A DNA stretch of 64,000 nt from Qipengyuania sp. JC766 (GCF_040717445.1 NZ_JBFEFL010000001.1:2118001-2182000), one strand, 5' to 3'; positions 1 to 8,671 are shown, numbered from the stretch's first letter. Numbers and translations: made by a program. Notes: generated from the sequence alone by a model not told the origin.

Positions 1-847
1 CGGTGCGGTCCGCCGTGTATTCCAAGTGGCTCTGCGAAAAGAGGCCCAGCAGCGGCCGGTCGGCAGGGGCGGCGCGCATCGCCGCGGCAGTCTCCGCAAA
101 GGTGCCGCCGGTGTCCTCCTGCCATGCGGCCACGAGGTCGGCATCGGCGTCGGTCCTGCGACCGCCCTTGTCGCTGCCGAAGAACTGCGCCCGGCCTCCG
201 CCCAGCGCCACGTCCCACTCCGCCTCGACCAGCTGGCGCGCGATATCGCGGCAGCCGAAGCCGTTCTGGTCCGCCGCGATGCCGCTGTCGGCTTCCCAGT
301 TGCGATCGACGCTGCGGGCGTAGACAGAGGCCGGCGTCGCATGGGTGATCCGCGCGGTACTGACGATGCCGAGCGCAAGGCCGCGCTCCTTCACTTCCTC
401 GCCCAGCAGGGGCAGGTGGTGCTGCTCGCCCACCCGGCAGTCGCCGCGCGGCGCTTCGGGTCCGATGCCGAGCATTCCGATGCGGGTCTTGCTGCCCGAA
501 TGGAGCGCGGTCGCGGTGCCGGCGCTGTCCGGCACCTGCGCATCGGTGTTGTAGGTCTTGACCAGCGCCACGTGGTCCCAGCGATCGAAGGGCAGTTCGT
601 ACTCTTCGCCCGTCCCGCCCTGCTTCTGCCCGGCATAGATGCGCATGGCGGTGATCGTGGAAATGCCCATCCCGTCGCCGATGAACATGATCACGTTCTT
701 CGCCCGTTTCGGCTGCGGCGCGGGCTTTTCCATCACGGCGGTGACCACGGTAGCGGATTGCGCCTGCGGAGCGGGATCGCGCCCGGTCGTGGTGCAGGCG
801 GCAAGGGCCAGCGCGGCGGTGGCGAGGACGGGAAGGGTGCGGAACAT
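1..847 (-). CDS. Alkaline phosphatase, lipoprotein (3' end outside window)
   Basis: Alkaline phosphatase superfamily enzyme, which hydrolyses phosphate monoesters outside the cytoplasm. The first 282 codons are present; the rest lies left of the window. The start ATG at 847 opens a lipoprotein signal with lipobox LAAC, lipidated Cys18, so it is probably membrane-anchored in the periplasm or outer membrane. The metal-binding motif FIGDGMG is at residues 55-61 and the nucleophile motif PDSAGTATA has Ser108. These match the PhoA family; substrate preference cannot be told. It is divergent from the exonuclease III gene, with a 109-nt spacer that must hold both promoters. No Pho box was recognised. 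Confidence 0.9.
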   Translation of the reverse strand, partial: MFRTLPVLATAALALAACTTTGRDPAPQAQSATVVTAVMEKPAPQPKRAKNVIMFIGDGMGISTITAMRIYAGQKQGGTGEEYELPFDRWDHVALVKTYNTDAQVPDSAGTATALHSGSKTRIGMLGIGPEAPRGDCRVGEQHHLPLLGEEVKERGLALGIVSTARITHATPASVYARSVDRNWEADSGIAADQNGFGCRDIARQLVEAEWDVALGGGRAQFFGSDKGGRRTDADADLVAAWQEDTGGTFAETAAAMRAAPADRPLLGLFSQSHLEYTADRT

Positions 848-956
848 GGGGTCGCTCTCCTGAAGGCGGCGCAGTGGCTCCCCTCTAACATCCATTCGCA
901 ATGCGACGGAACGGTGAAACTTGTGCCTTTTCGACAGGCTGCCTAAGGCGCGGGGC

Positions 957-1751
957 ATGGTTTCCGTCGCCACCTGGAACATCAATTCCGTCCGCCTGCG
1001 CATGCCGATCGTCGAGCGTTTCCTGAAGGAAGAGGCGCCCGACGTCCTCGCCCTGCAGGAGATCAAGTGCCAAGAACACCAGTTCCCCTACGAGGCGTTC
1101 CGCGGGCTGGGTTACGAGCATTTCGCAATCACCGGCCAGAAGGGCTATCACGGCGTCGCCACGGTCAGCCGCATTCCGCTGAAGGATTTCTCCCGCCACG
1201 ACTGGCAGGACAATGGCGAGGCGCGCCATGTGGGCGTCGAACTGCTGGGCCCGGGCAAGGGCATGATCCTGGAGAACGTCTACGTCCCCGCCGGCGGGGA
1301 CGAGCCGGACCGGACGGTCAATCCGAAGTTCGGCCAGAAGCTCGACTTCCTCGGCCGCATGACCCGCTGGGCCGAAACGATCGACCGGCCCACGCTGATC
1401 GTCGGCGATTTCAACGTCGCCCCGCTGGAAAGCGACGTCTGGAGCCACAAGCAGCTGCTCAAGGTCGTCAGCCACACGCCGGTCGAGGTGGAGACGCTGC
1501 AGCGTTTCATGGACGCGCATGGCTGGACCGATATCGGGCGCGAGCACATCCGCGCGCCGGAACGCTATTACAGCTGGTGGAGCTACCGCGCGAAGGACTG
1601 GCGCAAGGGCGACCGGGGCCGGCGGCTCGACCACATGTGGGCCAGCCCCGACCTCGCGAAGCAGGCCACGGCGCACCGCGTGCTCGAACATCCGCGCGAC
1701 TGGGAAAAGCCGAGCGACCATGTGCCGCTGATCACGGAGTTCGACCTCTGA
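957..1751 (+). CDS. xth: Exodeoxyribonuclease III (first of two paralogues)
   Basis: AP endonuclease/3'-5' exonuclease of the ExoIII family (264 aa), acting in base-excision repair. Family motifs in order: WNINS (7-11), LQEIKC with metal ligand Glu35, GDFN with Asp151 and Asn153, LDHMW near 225, and the C-terminal SDHVP with catalytic His255. Length is normal. ATG 957 is chosen because the family begins directly before the first beta strand; an in-frame earlier start would add 12 unrelated residues. It overlaps or abuts ribA, so the two are probably co-transcribed. A second ExoIII gene lies at 59608-60381 and is not closely similar, suggesting that the two divide the substrates. Confidence 0.95.
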   Translation: MVSVATWNINSVRLRMPIVERFLKEEAPDVLALQEIKCQEHQFPYEAFRGLGYEHFAITGQKGYHGVATVSRIPLKDFSRHDWQDNGEARHVGVELLGPGKGMILENVYVPAGGDEPDRTVNPKFGQKLDFLGRMTRWAETIDRPTLIVGDFNVAPLESDVWSHKQLLKVVSHTPVEVETLQRFMDAHGWTDIGREHIRAPERYYSWWSYRAKDWRKGDRGRRLDHMWASPDLAKQATAHRVLEHPRDWEKPSDHVPLITEFDL

Positions 1752-1774
1752 ACGAGGCTTCGCCCACTCGCCGC

Positions 1775-2812
1775 GTGGCGCGGGCGATCGATGCGTTGCG
1801 GCATGGCTGGCCGATCGCGATGGAAGGGGGGCCGGTGCTGCTGCCGGTGGAAACCGCCATCGCATCGGAAGCGCGGGCCGGCCGGATGCTCCTTTCGGCG
1901 ACGCGGGCGGCGACTCTCAAGCTCGCCAACCAGCGCGAGGCGGGCGATCCGCGCAATCCTGTGCTGATCCGGGGCGCCGAGCCGTTCGACCTGGCAGGCG
2001 CGCTGCCGGTCGCGGATCCGGCGCTGGACCTCTCCTCTCCGCTGAAGGGACCGTTCGAGGCCGTGCCGCTCGACTGGACCGACGCGGCGCGCACCGCGCT
2101 GGATCTCGCCCGGCTAGCCGGCATCCTGCCCGCCTTCCTGGTCGATCCGGAGCACGCCGGGGAGAGCGAGCCTGTCTCCACGCAGGATCTCGCCGCATGG
2201 TCGGACCCTGCAAACCTGCGCATCGTGACGCGCGCGCGCCTGCCGATTGCGGCGGGCGAGGACGGCACCATCGTCGCTTTTCGCGCGCCCGACGACATGC
2301 GCGAACACGTCGCGCTGATCCTCGGCCGACAGACCGGCGACCGGGTCCCGCTGGTCCGGCTGCATTCCGAATGCCTGACGGGCGACGTGTTCGGCAGCCT
2401 CAAATGCGATTGCGGCCCGCAACTCGATGGCGCGCTCTCGGCGATCGCGGCCGAAGCATCGCAGGGCGGCTGGGGCTCGGTGCTCTACATGCGGCAGGAG
2501 GGGCGCGGCATCGGCCTCGTCAACAAGCTGCGCGCCTATCGCCTGCAGGACCAGGGTTTCGACACGGTCGATGCCAACACGCGCCTGGGCCTGCCGGACG
2601 AGGCACGCGATTTCCCGACCGCCGCCCGGATGCTCGATCTGCTGGGCGCGCGCACGGTCCGCCTGCTGACCAACAATCCGGCCAAGGTCGCCGCGCTGGA
2701 AAGCGCCGGGGTGAGGGTGGAGGAACGCGTCGCGCACAGCCTGCCGGACAACCGGCACAACACGCGCTACCTCGCCACCAAGCGCGACCGGCACGGGCAC
2801 CTGCTGCCGTAA
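1775..2812 (+). CDS. ribA: GTP cyclohydrolase II with extra N-terminal domain
   Basis: Converts GTP to 2,5-diamino-6-ribosylamino-pyrimidinone phosphate, the first step of riboflavin synthesis. The C-terminal half (about 150-345) is a complete RibA domain: zinc ligands Cys200, Cys211 and Cys213 in the C-x10-C-x-C pattern, the loop RQEGRGIGL and the nucleotide-site TNNPAK. The first 140 residues have a separate domain that seems to be a degenerate RibB-like or lineage-specific extension; I do not recognise catalytic DHBP-synthase residues. There is no ATG. GTG 1775 is used here but has no ribosome site. CTG 1748, with GGAG eight bases upstream and overlapping the xth stop as CTGA, would give 354 aa and may be the true start. 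Confidence 0.9.
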   Translation: MARAIDALRHGWPIAMEGGPVLLPVETAIASEARAGRMLLSATRAATLKLANQREAGDPRNPVLIRGAEPFDLAGALPVADPALDLSSPLKGPFEAVPLDWTDAARTALDLARLAGILPAFLVDPEHAGESEPVSTQDLAAWSDPANLRIVTRARLPIAAGEDGTIVAFRAPDDMREHVALILGRQTGDRVPLVRLHSECLTGDVFGSLKCDCGPQLDGALSAIAAEASQGGWGSVLYMRQEGRGIGLVNKLRAYRLQDQGFDTVDANTRLGLPDEARDFPTAARMLDLLGARTVRLLTNNPAKVAALESAGVRVEERVAHSLPDNRHNTRYLATKRDRHGHLLP

Positions 2813-2822
2813 GACGCGCGGA

Positions 2823-3665
2823 TCAGGCCCGGCGGCCCAGTGCCTCTCCCATGCGGACGGCGGTGCCGGGTGTCAGGTCATCGCGCCAGGTCACGCGGCC
2901 CGGTTCGAACAGCAGCACCACGGTCGATCCCAAGATAAAGCGGCCCATTTCCGCGCCCGCGTCGAGCCGGTGCGCGCCGGGCGCATAGTCGCGCCGTTCG
3001 ACGACCGGGGAATGTGTCGGCTGCGCGCCGCTCCAGACGGTCTCGATCCCCGCCACGATCATCGCGCCGACCATCACGCTGGCGAACTCGCCGATGTCGC
3101 CCGTGAATCGGCACGCCAGCCGCTCGTTGCGAGCGAACAGGCCATCGACATTCTCGGCCGTCACCGTGTTCACGCTGAACAGGTCGCCCGGCACGTAGGT
3201 GGTGGCGGCAAGTGTGCCCGACGCCGGCATGTGGACCCGGTGGTAATCGCGCGGCGAAAGATAGATGGTCGCAAACGCCCCGCCCTCGAACCGCCGCGCG
3301 GCCTCCGCATCGTCGCCCAGCAATTGCCGCGCGGTGAAATGGCGGCCCTTGGCCTGGAATATCCGCCCTTCGGTTACCGTGCCGACCTGGCTGACCGCAC
3401 CGTCCGCCGGGCTCAGCACATGCGTTGCGGCATCGGCCAGCGGCCGCGCGCCGGGTTTCAGCTCGCGGGTGAAGAAGTCGTTGAAACTGCGATATTCGGC
3501 GATGCCGCGCGCGGCCTCGTCCATATCGACATCGTACGCTTTCACGAACCGCCGGATCAGCCGGTCCTTCAGCCAGGGCGTCTCGCTCGAGGCGAAGCGG
3601 CCCGCGAGGCGGGAGACCGCGTGATGCGGCAGCGCATGCTGCAACCAGATGAAAGGCGACGCCAT
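2823..3665 (-). CDS. psd: Phosphatidylserine decarboxylase proenzyme
   Basis: Makes phosphatidylethanolamine by decarboxylating phosphatidylserine at the inner membrane. The 280-aa proenzyme carries the self-cleavage motif LGST (245-248); Ser247 becomes the pyruvoyl group. The charge-relay residues are visible as Asp88 in SPADGA and His145 in YHRVHMP, the same arrangement as the 322-aa E. coli enzyme. The usual partner pssA is not adjacent. It converges on ribA with a 10-nt gap and lies downstream of the beta-helix protein gene on the same strand (46-nt gap), possibly in one transcript. Confidence 0.96.
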   Translation of the reverse strand: MASPFIWLQHALPHHAVSRLAGRFASSETPWLKDRLIRRFVKAYDVDMDEAARGIAEYRSFNDFFTRELKPGARPLADAATHVLSPADGAVSQVGTVTEGRIFQAKGRHFTARQLLGDDAEAARRFEGGAFATIYLSPRDYHRVHMPASGTLAATTYVPGDLFSVNTVTAENVDGLFARNERLACRFTGDIGEFASVMVGAMIVAGIETVWSGAQPTHSPVVERRDYAPGAHRLDAGAEMGRFILGSTVVLLFEPGRVTWRDDLTPGTAVRMGEALGRRA

Positions 3666-3711
3666 CCCCTCCCCATGCCCGTCCGGGCAGAGGGAGGCAA
3701 TGTCGCCCGGC

Positions 3712-4695
3712 TCAGCGGCTTTCGAAGGAAGTCAGGCCCTGACCCAGCGTGTTGTCGCCGATGGCGAGGGTGTCCCCGCTCCAGTCCGCGACGAAGGCCG
3801 TCTCGCGGCGCACCGCCGGCGCGAGGCGCGCGTCGTTGCCGGCGATTTGCAGCCCTTGCGAGCTGTGCAGCCGTTCTTCCGCGCCCACCGCGATGAAGGC
3901 GGAGTAGTTTTCCTTGTCCTTGCCCTGCACGAACCAGTTGTTCGTGATCTGGCCGGTCGCACCGGCGGGCAGGTCGATCATGTAATTGGTGCCGCGCCCG
4001 TTCGAATCGTCGAAACTGGAACTGGCGATGTCCACGCGCGCCGCGCGGGCCTTCACGTAATGGCCGCCCGTGCCCCGTTCGAACCGGCTGCGCGTCACGC
4101 GCAGGTGGCCGTAATCGCCGATATAGACCGAATGCGCGCAGCCCCCGCCGCCTTCGCAGGTGCCGAGGCCGGAGAAGGTGGACTTGTCGATCACGATCTG
4201 GCCGGACGTGTCGTTGGCAGACAGGATGCCCTGCTGGCTGTCGGCGAACCAGCTCTGGCTGACGGTCAGGTCGCCCTGCTCCAGCCGGATGCCGGCGCCG
4301 TTGAAATCGGGGACCGCCATGTTGCGGAACACCAGCCCGGAAACCTTGGCGCCGCGTCCGCGCAGGACGAGCGCCGCCTTGCCTTCGCAGGTGCGCGAAT
4401 CGAAGATCGATTCGCCCGGCGTCACCGCCATGTATTCGATCGATCCGCCTTCCTGCACCGCGCACTGGCGATAGGTGCCGGGCTGGATCGCGATGGTGCC
4501 GGTGCCGTCCCCGATGGCGTTAACCGCGTCCTGCAGGCTGTCATAGCCCTGCCCGTTCTCCACCACGGTGAAGGGCGCGGGAGAGCCCTGCGCCAGCAGC
4601 GCCGCGGCCGGAATGGAGGATACCGCGACGGCGGCAACGAAGGCCAGAAGGCGCAGGGGCGGGCGATAGCCGGGACGCGGCAGGGTACTTTCCAT
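3712..4695 (-). CDS. Secreted right-handed beta-helix repeat protein
   Basis: Exported protein of 327 aa with a pectate-lyase-like beta-helix fold. Residues 16-36 form a hydrophobic signal sequence ending near LLAQG. The body shows repeated short rungs such as GAGIRLEQGDLTVSQSWF, with Asn/Ser/Phe ladder positions, and the opening motif YDSLQDAVNAI typical of parallel beta-helix proteins. Two short Cys-containing turns (around RTCEGK and GTCEGGGGCAH) could form disulphides. No catalytic lyase residues can be assigned, so it may be a polysaccharide-binding or inactive relative. ATG 4695 is the only start that keeps the signal peptide. Confidence 0.75.
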   Translation of the reverse strand: MESTLPRPGYRPPLRLLAFVAAVAVSSIPAAALLAQGSPAPFTVVENGQGYDSLQDAVNAIGDGTGTIAIQPGTYRQCAVQEGGSIEYMAVTPGESIFDSRTCEGKAALVLRGRGAKVSGLVFRNMAVPDFNGAGIRLEQGDLTVSQSWFADSQQGILSANDTSGQIVIDKSTFSGLGTCEGGGGCAHSVYIGDYGHLRVTRSRFERGTGGHYVKARAARVDIASSSFDDSNGRGTNYMIDLPAGATGQITNNWFVQGKDKENYSAFIAVGAEERLHSSQGLQIAGNDARLAPAVRRETAFVADWSGDTLAIGDNTLGQGLTSFESR

Positions 4696-4760
4696 GCGCC
4701 CCGCGCTAACGCAAAAGGGTTAACGGGCTGCTAAGGGTTCCGCGCGTTTCGCCGCTGGAT

Positions 4761-5030
4761 TCAGTCGTCTCCGCCGGCGCGCCAGCGCCAGCCGCCACGT
4801 GTGCGCCGGTGGACGACGATCAGGAACAGGATCGTGACCGGGAGCCCGAGAACCACCAGCAGGATGGCCTCGATCGGCCCTTCGATGGCGGCCAGCAGGG
4901 ACAGGCCGAAGATGAACGCGACATAGGACGCCAGGAGGACCCAGCCCTGCCAGGCGATCGGCAGCCCGGCACCGTAGCCGAACGTCTTGGGTCTGAACCA
5001 GTCCCCTTCTTCGAAAAACGGTCCGAGCAT
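4761..5030 (-). CDS. Small two-helix membrane protein of the SPFH operon
   Basis: Unrecognised 89-aa protein. Two hydrophobic segments (about 26-46 and 54-72) should span the inner membrane, and the C-terminus is basic (RRTRGGWRW) and probably cytoplasmic. Its ATG is one nucleotide after the stop of the ribbon-helix-helix gene, so translation of the two is coupled, and both follow the SPFH gene. The context suggests a partner of the SPFH membrane complex; this is inference only. Confidence 0.7.
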   Translation of the reverse strand: MLGPFFEEGDWFRPKTFGYGAGLPIAWQGWVLLASYVAFIFGLSLLAAIEGPIEAILLVVLGLPVTILFLIVVHRRTRGGWRWRAGGDD

Positions 5031-5031
5031 C

Positions 5032-5232
5032 TCAATCTTCCTTCGGCGGCCGGCCGCGGCGGGGCTGGGCGGTGTGCTTCACTTCGATGCCGCGGTCCTT
5101 CAGCGCATCGCGCAGAAGCATTTCGATCTGCGCATTGGCGCTGCGAAGCTCGGCTGCCGCGAGCCGCTCGATCGCGGCGTGGACCGCCGGATCGAGGCGC
5201 AGGGCAAAGGCTTTCTTGGTGCTATCGGGCAT
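5032..5232 (-). CDS. Ribbon-helix-helix (Arc-type) DNA-binding protein
   Basis: A 66-aa protein with the N-terminal pattern KAFALRLDPAVHAAIERLA followed by a second helix SANAQIEMLLRDAL, the strand-helix-helix of Arc/MetJ-type repressors. The C-terminal tail is basic (PRRGRPPK), like an AT-hook. Such proteins dimerise through the N-terminal strand and bind short inverted or direct repeats. It sits 21 nt behind the SPFH gene and 1 nt before a small membrane protein gene. The AT-rich palindrome at 6211-6240 in front of the operon is the obvious candidate for its own operator (inference). Confidence 0.82.
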   Translation of the reverse strand: MPDSTKKAFALRLDPAVHAAIERLAAAELRSANAQIEMLLRDALKDRGIEVKHTAQPRRGRPPKED

Positions 5233-5253
5233 GGGAAATCCGCGAGGGCTCGC

Positions 5254-6195
5254 CTACTGGTAGAGCGAGCCTGCGTTCACCACCGGATGCGCGTCCTTCT
5301 CGCCGCACAGGACGACCATCAGGTTGGACACCATCGCGGCGCGCCGCTCGTCGTCCATCTCGACGATATTGTCCTCGCTCAACTTGGTCAGCGCATCTTC
5401 CACCATCCCGACCGCGCCCAGCACGATCTTGGCCCGGGTCGCGATGATTGCGTCGGCCTGCTGGCGCTTCAGCATCGCGCTGGCGATCTCGCTGGCATAG
5501 GCCAAGTGCGTCAGGCCCGCTTCGTCCACCACGATCCCGGCCACGCGCAGCCGCTCGTTCAGCTCTTCCAGCAATTCGCGGTTGATGACGTCCGCGCCGC
5601 CGCGCAGCGTCACTTCCTCCCCTTCGAAATCGTCATAGGGATGGCGCGCGCCGACCGTGCGCAGGCCGGCCTCGATCTGGATGTTCACGAACATCGAGTA
5701 ATCGTCCACATCGAACACCGCCTGCGCGGTGTCCGCCACGCGCCAGACCACGTTGCAGGCGATCTCGATCGGGTTGCCGCGCAAATCGTTGATCTTCACC
5801 CGCTCGGAATGGATGTTGCGCGCGCGCACCGACACCTTGTTGCGCATGATCCAGGGCCAGACCCAGCGCAGCCCCTCGCGCCGCTCGGTCCCGCGATATT
5901 CGCCGAACAGGGTCAGCACGGCCGCCTGGTTGGGCTGGATCATGAAGAATCCGCACAGGATGAAGATCGGGACGATGGCGGCAGTCGCGAGCGATCCGAT
6001 GAAGATGATCTTGTCCGCCTTCGATGCGCCGTCGGACGGAGCGAACTGGACGATGCCCCAGGCGGCCAGCGCCGTGACCAGCACGAACAGGCCGAGCATC
6101 AGGTAGCCGCTGGAACTGGTGCCGTCCCGCTCCTCGCTTTTTGTCATGGCGCGCCGGGCCTGTCCGGGCTGCTCCGCCAGAGTGGCATTGGTCAT
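5254..6195 (-). CDS. SPFH/band-7 domain membrane protein
   Basis: Stomatin/prohibitin-type protein of 313 aa, expected to oligomerise at the inner membrane. A polar N-terminus (1-28) is followed by two hydrophobic segments (about 30-50 and 65-84) and then the SPFH domain starting at [17 protein letters not shown] and running to about 250, with the conserved region [12 protein letters not shown]. The start is the ATG at 6195, with AGGAGGA six nucleotides upstream; an in-frame ATG at 6210 overlaps that ribosome site and is not used. It is the first gene of an operon with the ribbon-helix-helix protein and a small membrane protein. Similar SPFH plus Arc-type pairs occur widely in proteobacteria, but their job is not established. 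Confidence 0.92.
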   Translation of the reverse strand: MTNATLAEQPGQARRAMTKSEERDGTSSSGYLMLGLFVLVTALAAWGIVQFAPSDGASKADKIIFIGSLATAAIVPIFILCGFFMIQPNQAAVLTLFGEYRGTERREGLRWVWPWIMRNKVSVRARNIHSERVKINDLRGNPIEIACNVVWRVADTAQAVFDVDDYSMFVNIQIEAGLRTVGARHPYDDFEGEEVTLRGGADVINRELLEELNERLRVAGIVVDEAGLTHLAYASEIASAMLKRQQADAIIATRAKIVLGAVGMVEDALTKLSEDNIVEMDDERRAAMVSNLMVVLCGEKDAHPVVNAGSLYQ

Positions 6196-6210
6196 CGCAT
6201 TCCTCCTCAT

Positions 6211-6240
6211 CGATATAATTATGATATCATCTTTATATCG
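6211..6240. promoter_or_regulatory. AT-rich nested palindrome before the SPFH operon
   Basis: Thirty nearly pure A/T bases in GC-rich DNA. Outer arms CGATATAA (6211-6218) and TTATATCG (6233-6240) are exact inverted repeats, and the centre ATGATATCAT (6221-6230) is itself a perfect palindrome. It lies in the 59-nt gap between the recQ stop and the SPFH start, directly in front of the SPFH ribosome site, so it must overlap the promoter -10 region. This looks like an operator for a dimeric repressor, most simply the ribbon-helix-helix protein of the same operon. Confidence 0.6.
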
Positions 6241-6254
6241 AATCGGCGGTTCGG

Positions 6255-8054
6255 TCAATTCTCCCGGATCACTTTCAGGAACGCTTCGCCATAGGCGTCC
6301 AGCTTCTTCGCGCCGACGCCCGAAATGCGGCCCATCTGGTCCTGCGAGCGGGGACGCTGCGCGGCCATGTCGCGCAGGACCGAATCGTGGAAGATAACGT
6401 AGGGCGGCACCTGCTGCTCCTCGGCCAGCGTCTTGCGCAGGTCGCGCAGCGCGTCGAACAGCGGATCGCCGACCGGATTGGCTGCGCCGTTCCTTGCCTG
6501 CCGGCCGCTGCGGGAAGACTTTTTCGGGGGCAGCACGATCTCGACCGCCTTCTCCCCCTTGAGTATCGCTGGCGCATCGCCCGCCAGGGCCAGCCCGCCA
6601 TGGTCGGTCGGGATTAGCGCTCCGCGGGCCTGCAACGCGCGGCTGAGCGGTTGCAGCAGGCGGGCATCCTCGGCCCCGACGATGCCGAACACGCTCAACC
6701 GGTCGTGCTGGCGCTGCCGGATGCGCTCGTCCTGGCTGCCGGTCAGGACCTTCTTCAAATGCCCGAAGCCGAAGCTCTGCCCGGTGCGATAGACCGCGGA
6801 AAGCAGTTTGCGCGCGAGTTCGGTGACATCGGTGACGCCGGGCCGTTCCAGGCAATTGTCGCAATTGCCGCAGCGTTCGGGCGGGTCCTCCCCGAAATGG
6901 CGCAGCAGGACGGCGCGGCGGCATTCTGCCGTCTCGACCAGCATGGCGAGCGCGTTCAGCCGCTCGCGTTCTTCCATCTGCCGGTCCTGCGGTAGTTCGG
7001 CGAGCCGCTGGCGCGCAGTCGCGAAATCGCCCGCGCCCCACAGCATGACCGCAATCGCCGGGTCCCCGTCGCGCCCGGCACGTCCGGTTTCCTGGTAATA
7101 GGCTTCGATCGACTTGGGGATGCCGGCATGGGCCACGAAGCGCACGTCCGGCTTGTCGATCCCCATGCCGAACGCGATGGTGGCGACGACGACCATGTCC
7201 TCGCTCGCGACGAAGGCGGACTGGTTGGCCTTGCGCTCCTCCGGGTCGAGCCCGGCATGGTAGGGCCGCACGTCGCGCCCGGTGGCATCGGCCAGCTTCG
7301 CCGCCAGGTCCTCCACCTTGCGCCGGGTCGGCGCGTAGACGATCCCCGGGCCGGGGTTGTCCGCCATGATCCCGGCGATCTGCCGCACCGGATTGTCGCG
7401 ATGGCGGATGGCATAGCGGATGTTGGGCCGGTCGAAGCCCGCCAGCACCAGCCCGTCCGCCGGGATGCCCAGCTGGCCGAGGATGTCGGCGCGCGTCCGC
7501 GCATCGGCGGTCGCGGTGAGCGCGAGGCGCGGCACGTCGGGGAAGCTGTCGAGCAGGGGGCGCAGCTGGCGATAATCGGGCCGGAAGTCGTGCCCCCACT
7601 CCGATACGCAATGCGCCTCGTCGATCGCGAACAGGGACAGCCGGGTCGAAGCGAGCAATTCGCGGAACTGCGGCTGGCTCGCCCGCTCCGGCGCGACGTA
7701 GAGCAGGTCCAGTTCGCCCGCGCGGAAACTGTCGATCGTCTCGCGCCAGTCGGCATCGGCGCTGGTCAGGGTCGCGGCCCTGATGCCGTTCGCCCGGGCG
7801 GAGCGGAGCTGGTCGTGCATCAGCGCGATCAGCGGGGAGATCGTGACGCAGGTCCCCTCCAGCATCGCCGCGGGCAGCTGGTAGGTGAGCGACTTGCCCG
7901 CGCCCGTCGGCATCACCGCCAGCGCGGACCGGCCGGTCAGGACGCGGCCCAGCACCTCGTCCTGCGCGCCGCGGAAATCGGAATATCCGAAAATGTCCCG
8001 CAGAGCGTTTCGCGCCCTATCGAGCGCCTTATCCGCATCGTCCTGTACCGTCAT
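6255..8054 (-). CDS. recQ: ATP-dependent DNA helicase RecQ
   Basis: 3'-5' DNA helicase of 599 aa, acting at stalled forks and in recombination. Domains in order: helicase core with Walker A MPTGAGKS (Lys54) and the DEAH box followed by the aromatic-rich loop SEWGHDFRP; second RecA domain with QETGRAGRDG; the zinc-binding RQC region with four cysteines in CRRAVLLRHFGEDPPERCGNCDNC; and a C-terminal HRDC domain ending the protein. ATG 8054 is chosen because upstream in-frame codons encode no family sequence. Divergent from a lipoprotein gene. Confidence 0.96.
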   Translation of the reverse strand: MTVQDDADKALDRARNALRDIFGYSDFRGAQDEVLGRVLTGRSALAVMPTGAGKSLTYQLPAAMLEGTCVTISPLIALMHDQLRSARANGIRAATLTSADADWRETIDSFRAGELDLLYVAPERASQPQFRELLASTRLSLFAIDEAHCVSEWGHDFRPDYRQLRPLLDSFPDVPRLALTATADARTRADILGQLGIPADGLVLAGFDRPNIRYAIRHRDNPVRQIAGIMADNPGPGIVYAPTRRKVEDLAAKLADATGRDVRPYHAGLDPEERKANQSAFVASEDMVVVATIAFGMGIDKPDVRFVAHAGIPKSIEAYYQETGRAGRDGDPAIAVMLWGAGDFATARQRLAELPQDRQMEERERLNALAMLVETAECRRAVLLRHFGEDPPERCGNCDNCLERPGVTDVTELARKLLSAVYRTGQSFGFGHLKKVLTGSQDERIRQRQHDRLSVFGIVGAEDARLLQPLSRALQARGALIPTDHGGLALAGDAPAILKGEKAVEIVLPPKKSSRSGRQARNGAANPVGDPLFDALRDLRKTLAEEQQVPPYVIFHDSVLRDMAAQRPRSQDQMGRISGVGAKKLDAYGEAFLKVIREN

Positions 8055-8191
8055 CGCGCCGCTCCTGCACCAGGCGGCGCACGAAACAAAGCGGTCCGAT
8101 GGGGGGAATTTGGATTTGCCCCCACCTGCCGCTTCCAGTATTTTGCGCCGGTTTCGGCCATCCCCCGGCCCCATGCAGACGGAGATTTCGC

Positions 8192-8578
8192 ATGAAGAAG
8201 TTCACCCTCGCCGCCCTTGCCGGCTCGACCGCCCTCCTCCTCGCCGCCTGCGGAGGCGGCAGCGACGACGACGCATCGGGCGACTCCAGCGCCGAAACCG
8301 TCGAGTATCCGGCCGACCAGGCCGTCGACCTCGTGCAGGACGAACCGGTCGAGGATCCCGAAGCGGCCGCCGTCGACCGCGGCCTGCAGGACACCACGCC
8401 CGAACCCGCCCCGCGCGCGACGATCTCCGAAGAACGCATCGACGAACAGGCTGCCGCGGCCGAAGCCGCAGCCGCGGATGTCGCTGCGATCGCCGCTGCC
8501 GCCAGGGCCGCTGCGGACGATTCCGCGCCCAAGATGGACGACAGCCCGCCGAAGATGGACGATTCTTCCGGCGAGTAA
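8192..8578 (+). CDS. Acidic, Ala-rich lipoprotein
   Basis: Unrecognised 128-aa lipoprotein. The signal MKKFTLAALAGSTALLLAAC has lipobox LAAC with Cys20, followed by a low-complexity acidic region (GGGSDDDASGDSS). Residues 85-110 are almost all Ala, Glu and Asp and should form a helix or short coiled coil. Near the end PKMDDS occurs twice in tandem (APKMDDSP-PKMDDSS), a small internal duplication. GGAG lies upstream of ATG 8192. It is followed by a strong terminator, so it is probably monocistronic. No function can be assigned. Confidence 0.8.
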   Translation: MKKFTLAALAGSTALLLAACGGGSDDDASGDSSAETVEYPADQAVDLVQDEPVEDPEAAAVDRGLQDTTPEPAPRATISEERIDEQAAAAEAAAADVAAIAAAARAAADDSAPKMDDSPPKMDDSSGE

Positions 8579-8601
8579 GCGGCCATGCCGTAACGACACG
8601 G

Positions 8602-8638
8602 GCGGGCGGATCGCAATGCGGCGATTCGCCCGCTTTTT
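8602..8638 (+). terminator. Rho-independent terminator after the acidic lipoprotein
   Basis: Thirteen-base arms GCGGGCGGATCGC (8602-8614) and GCGATTCGCCCGC (8621-8633) pair with one wobble, loop of six, followed by five T. Lies 24 nt after the lipoprotein stop. Confidence 0.85.
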
Positions 8639-8671
8639 CTTTGCGCGCGGTTGGGTATGGTAAGGGCCACG

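Noticed and set aside
5254-7611. A 785-residue open frame spanning the SPFH gene and antisense-frame sequence inside recQ
   Set aside because: The N-terminal part is a shadow frame of recQ; family similarity starts at the SPFH N-terminus, and ribosome-site evidence points to ATG 6195.
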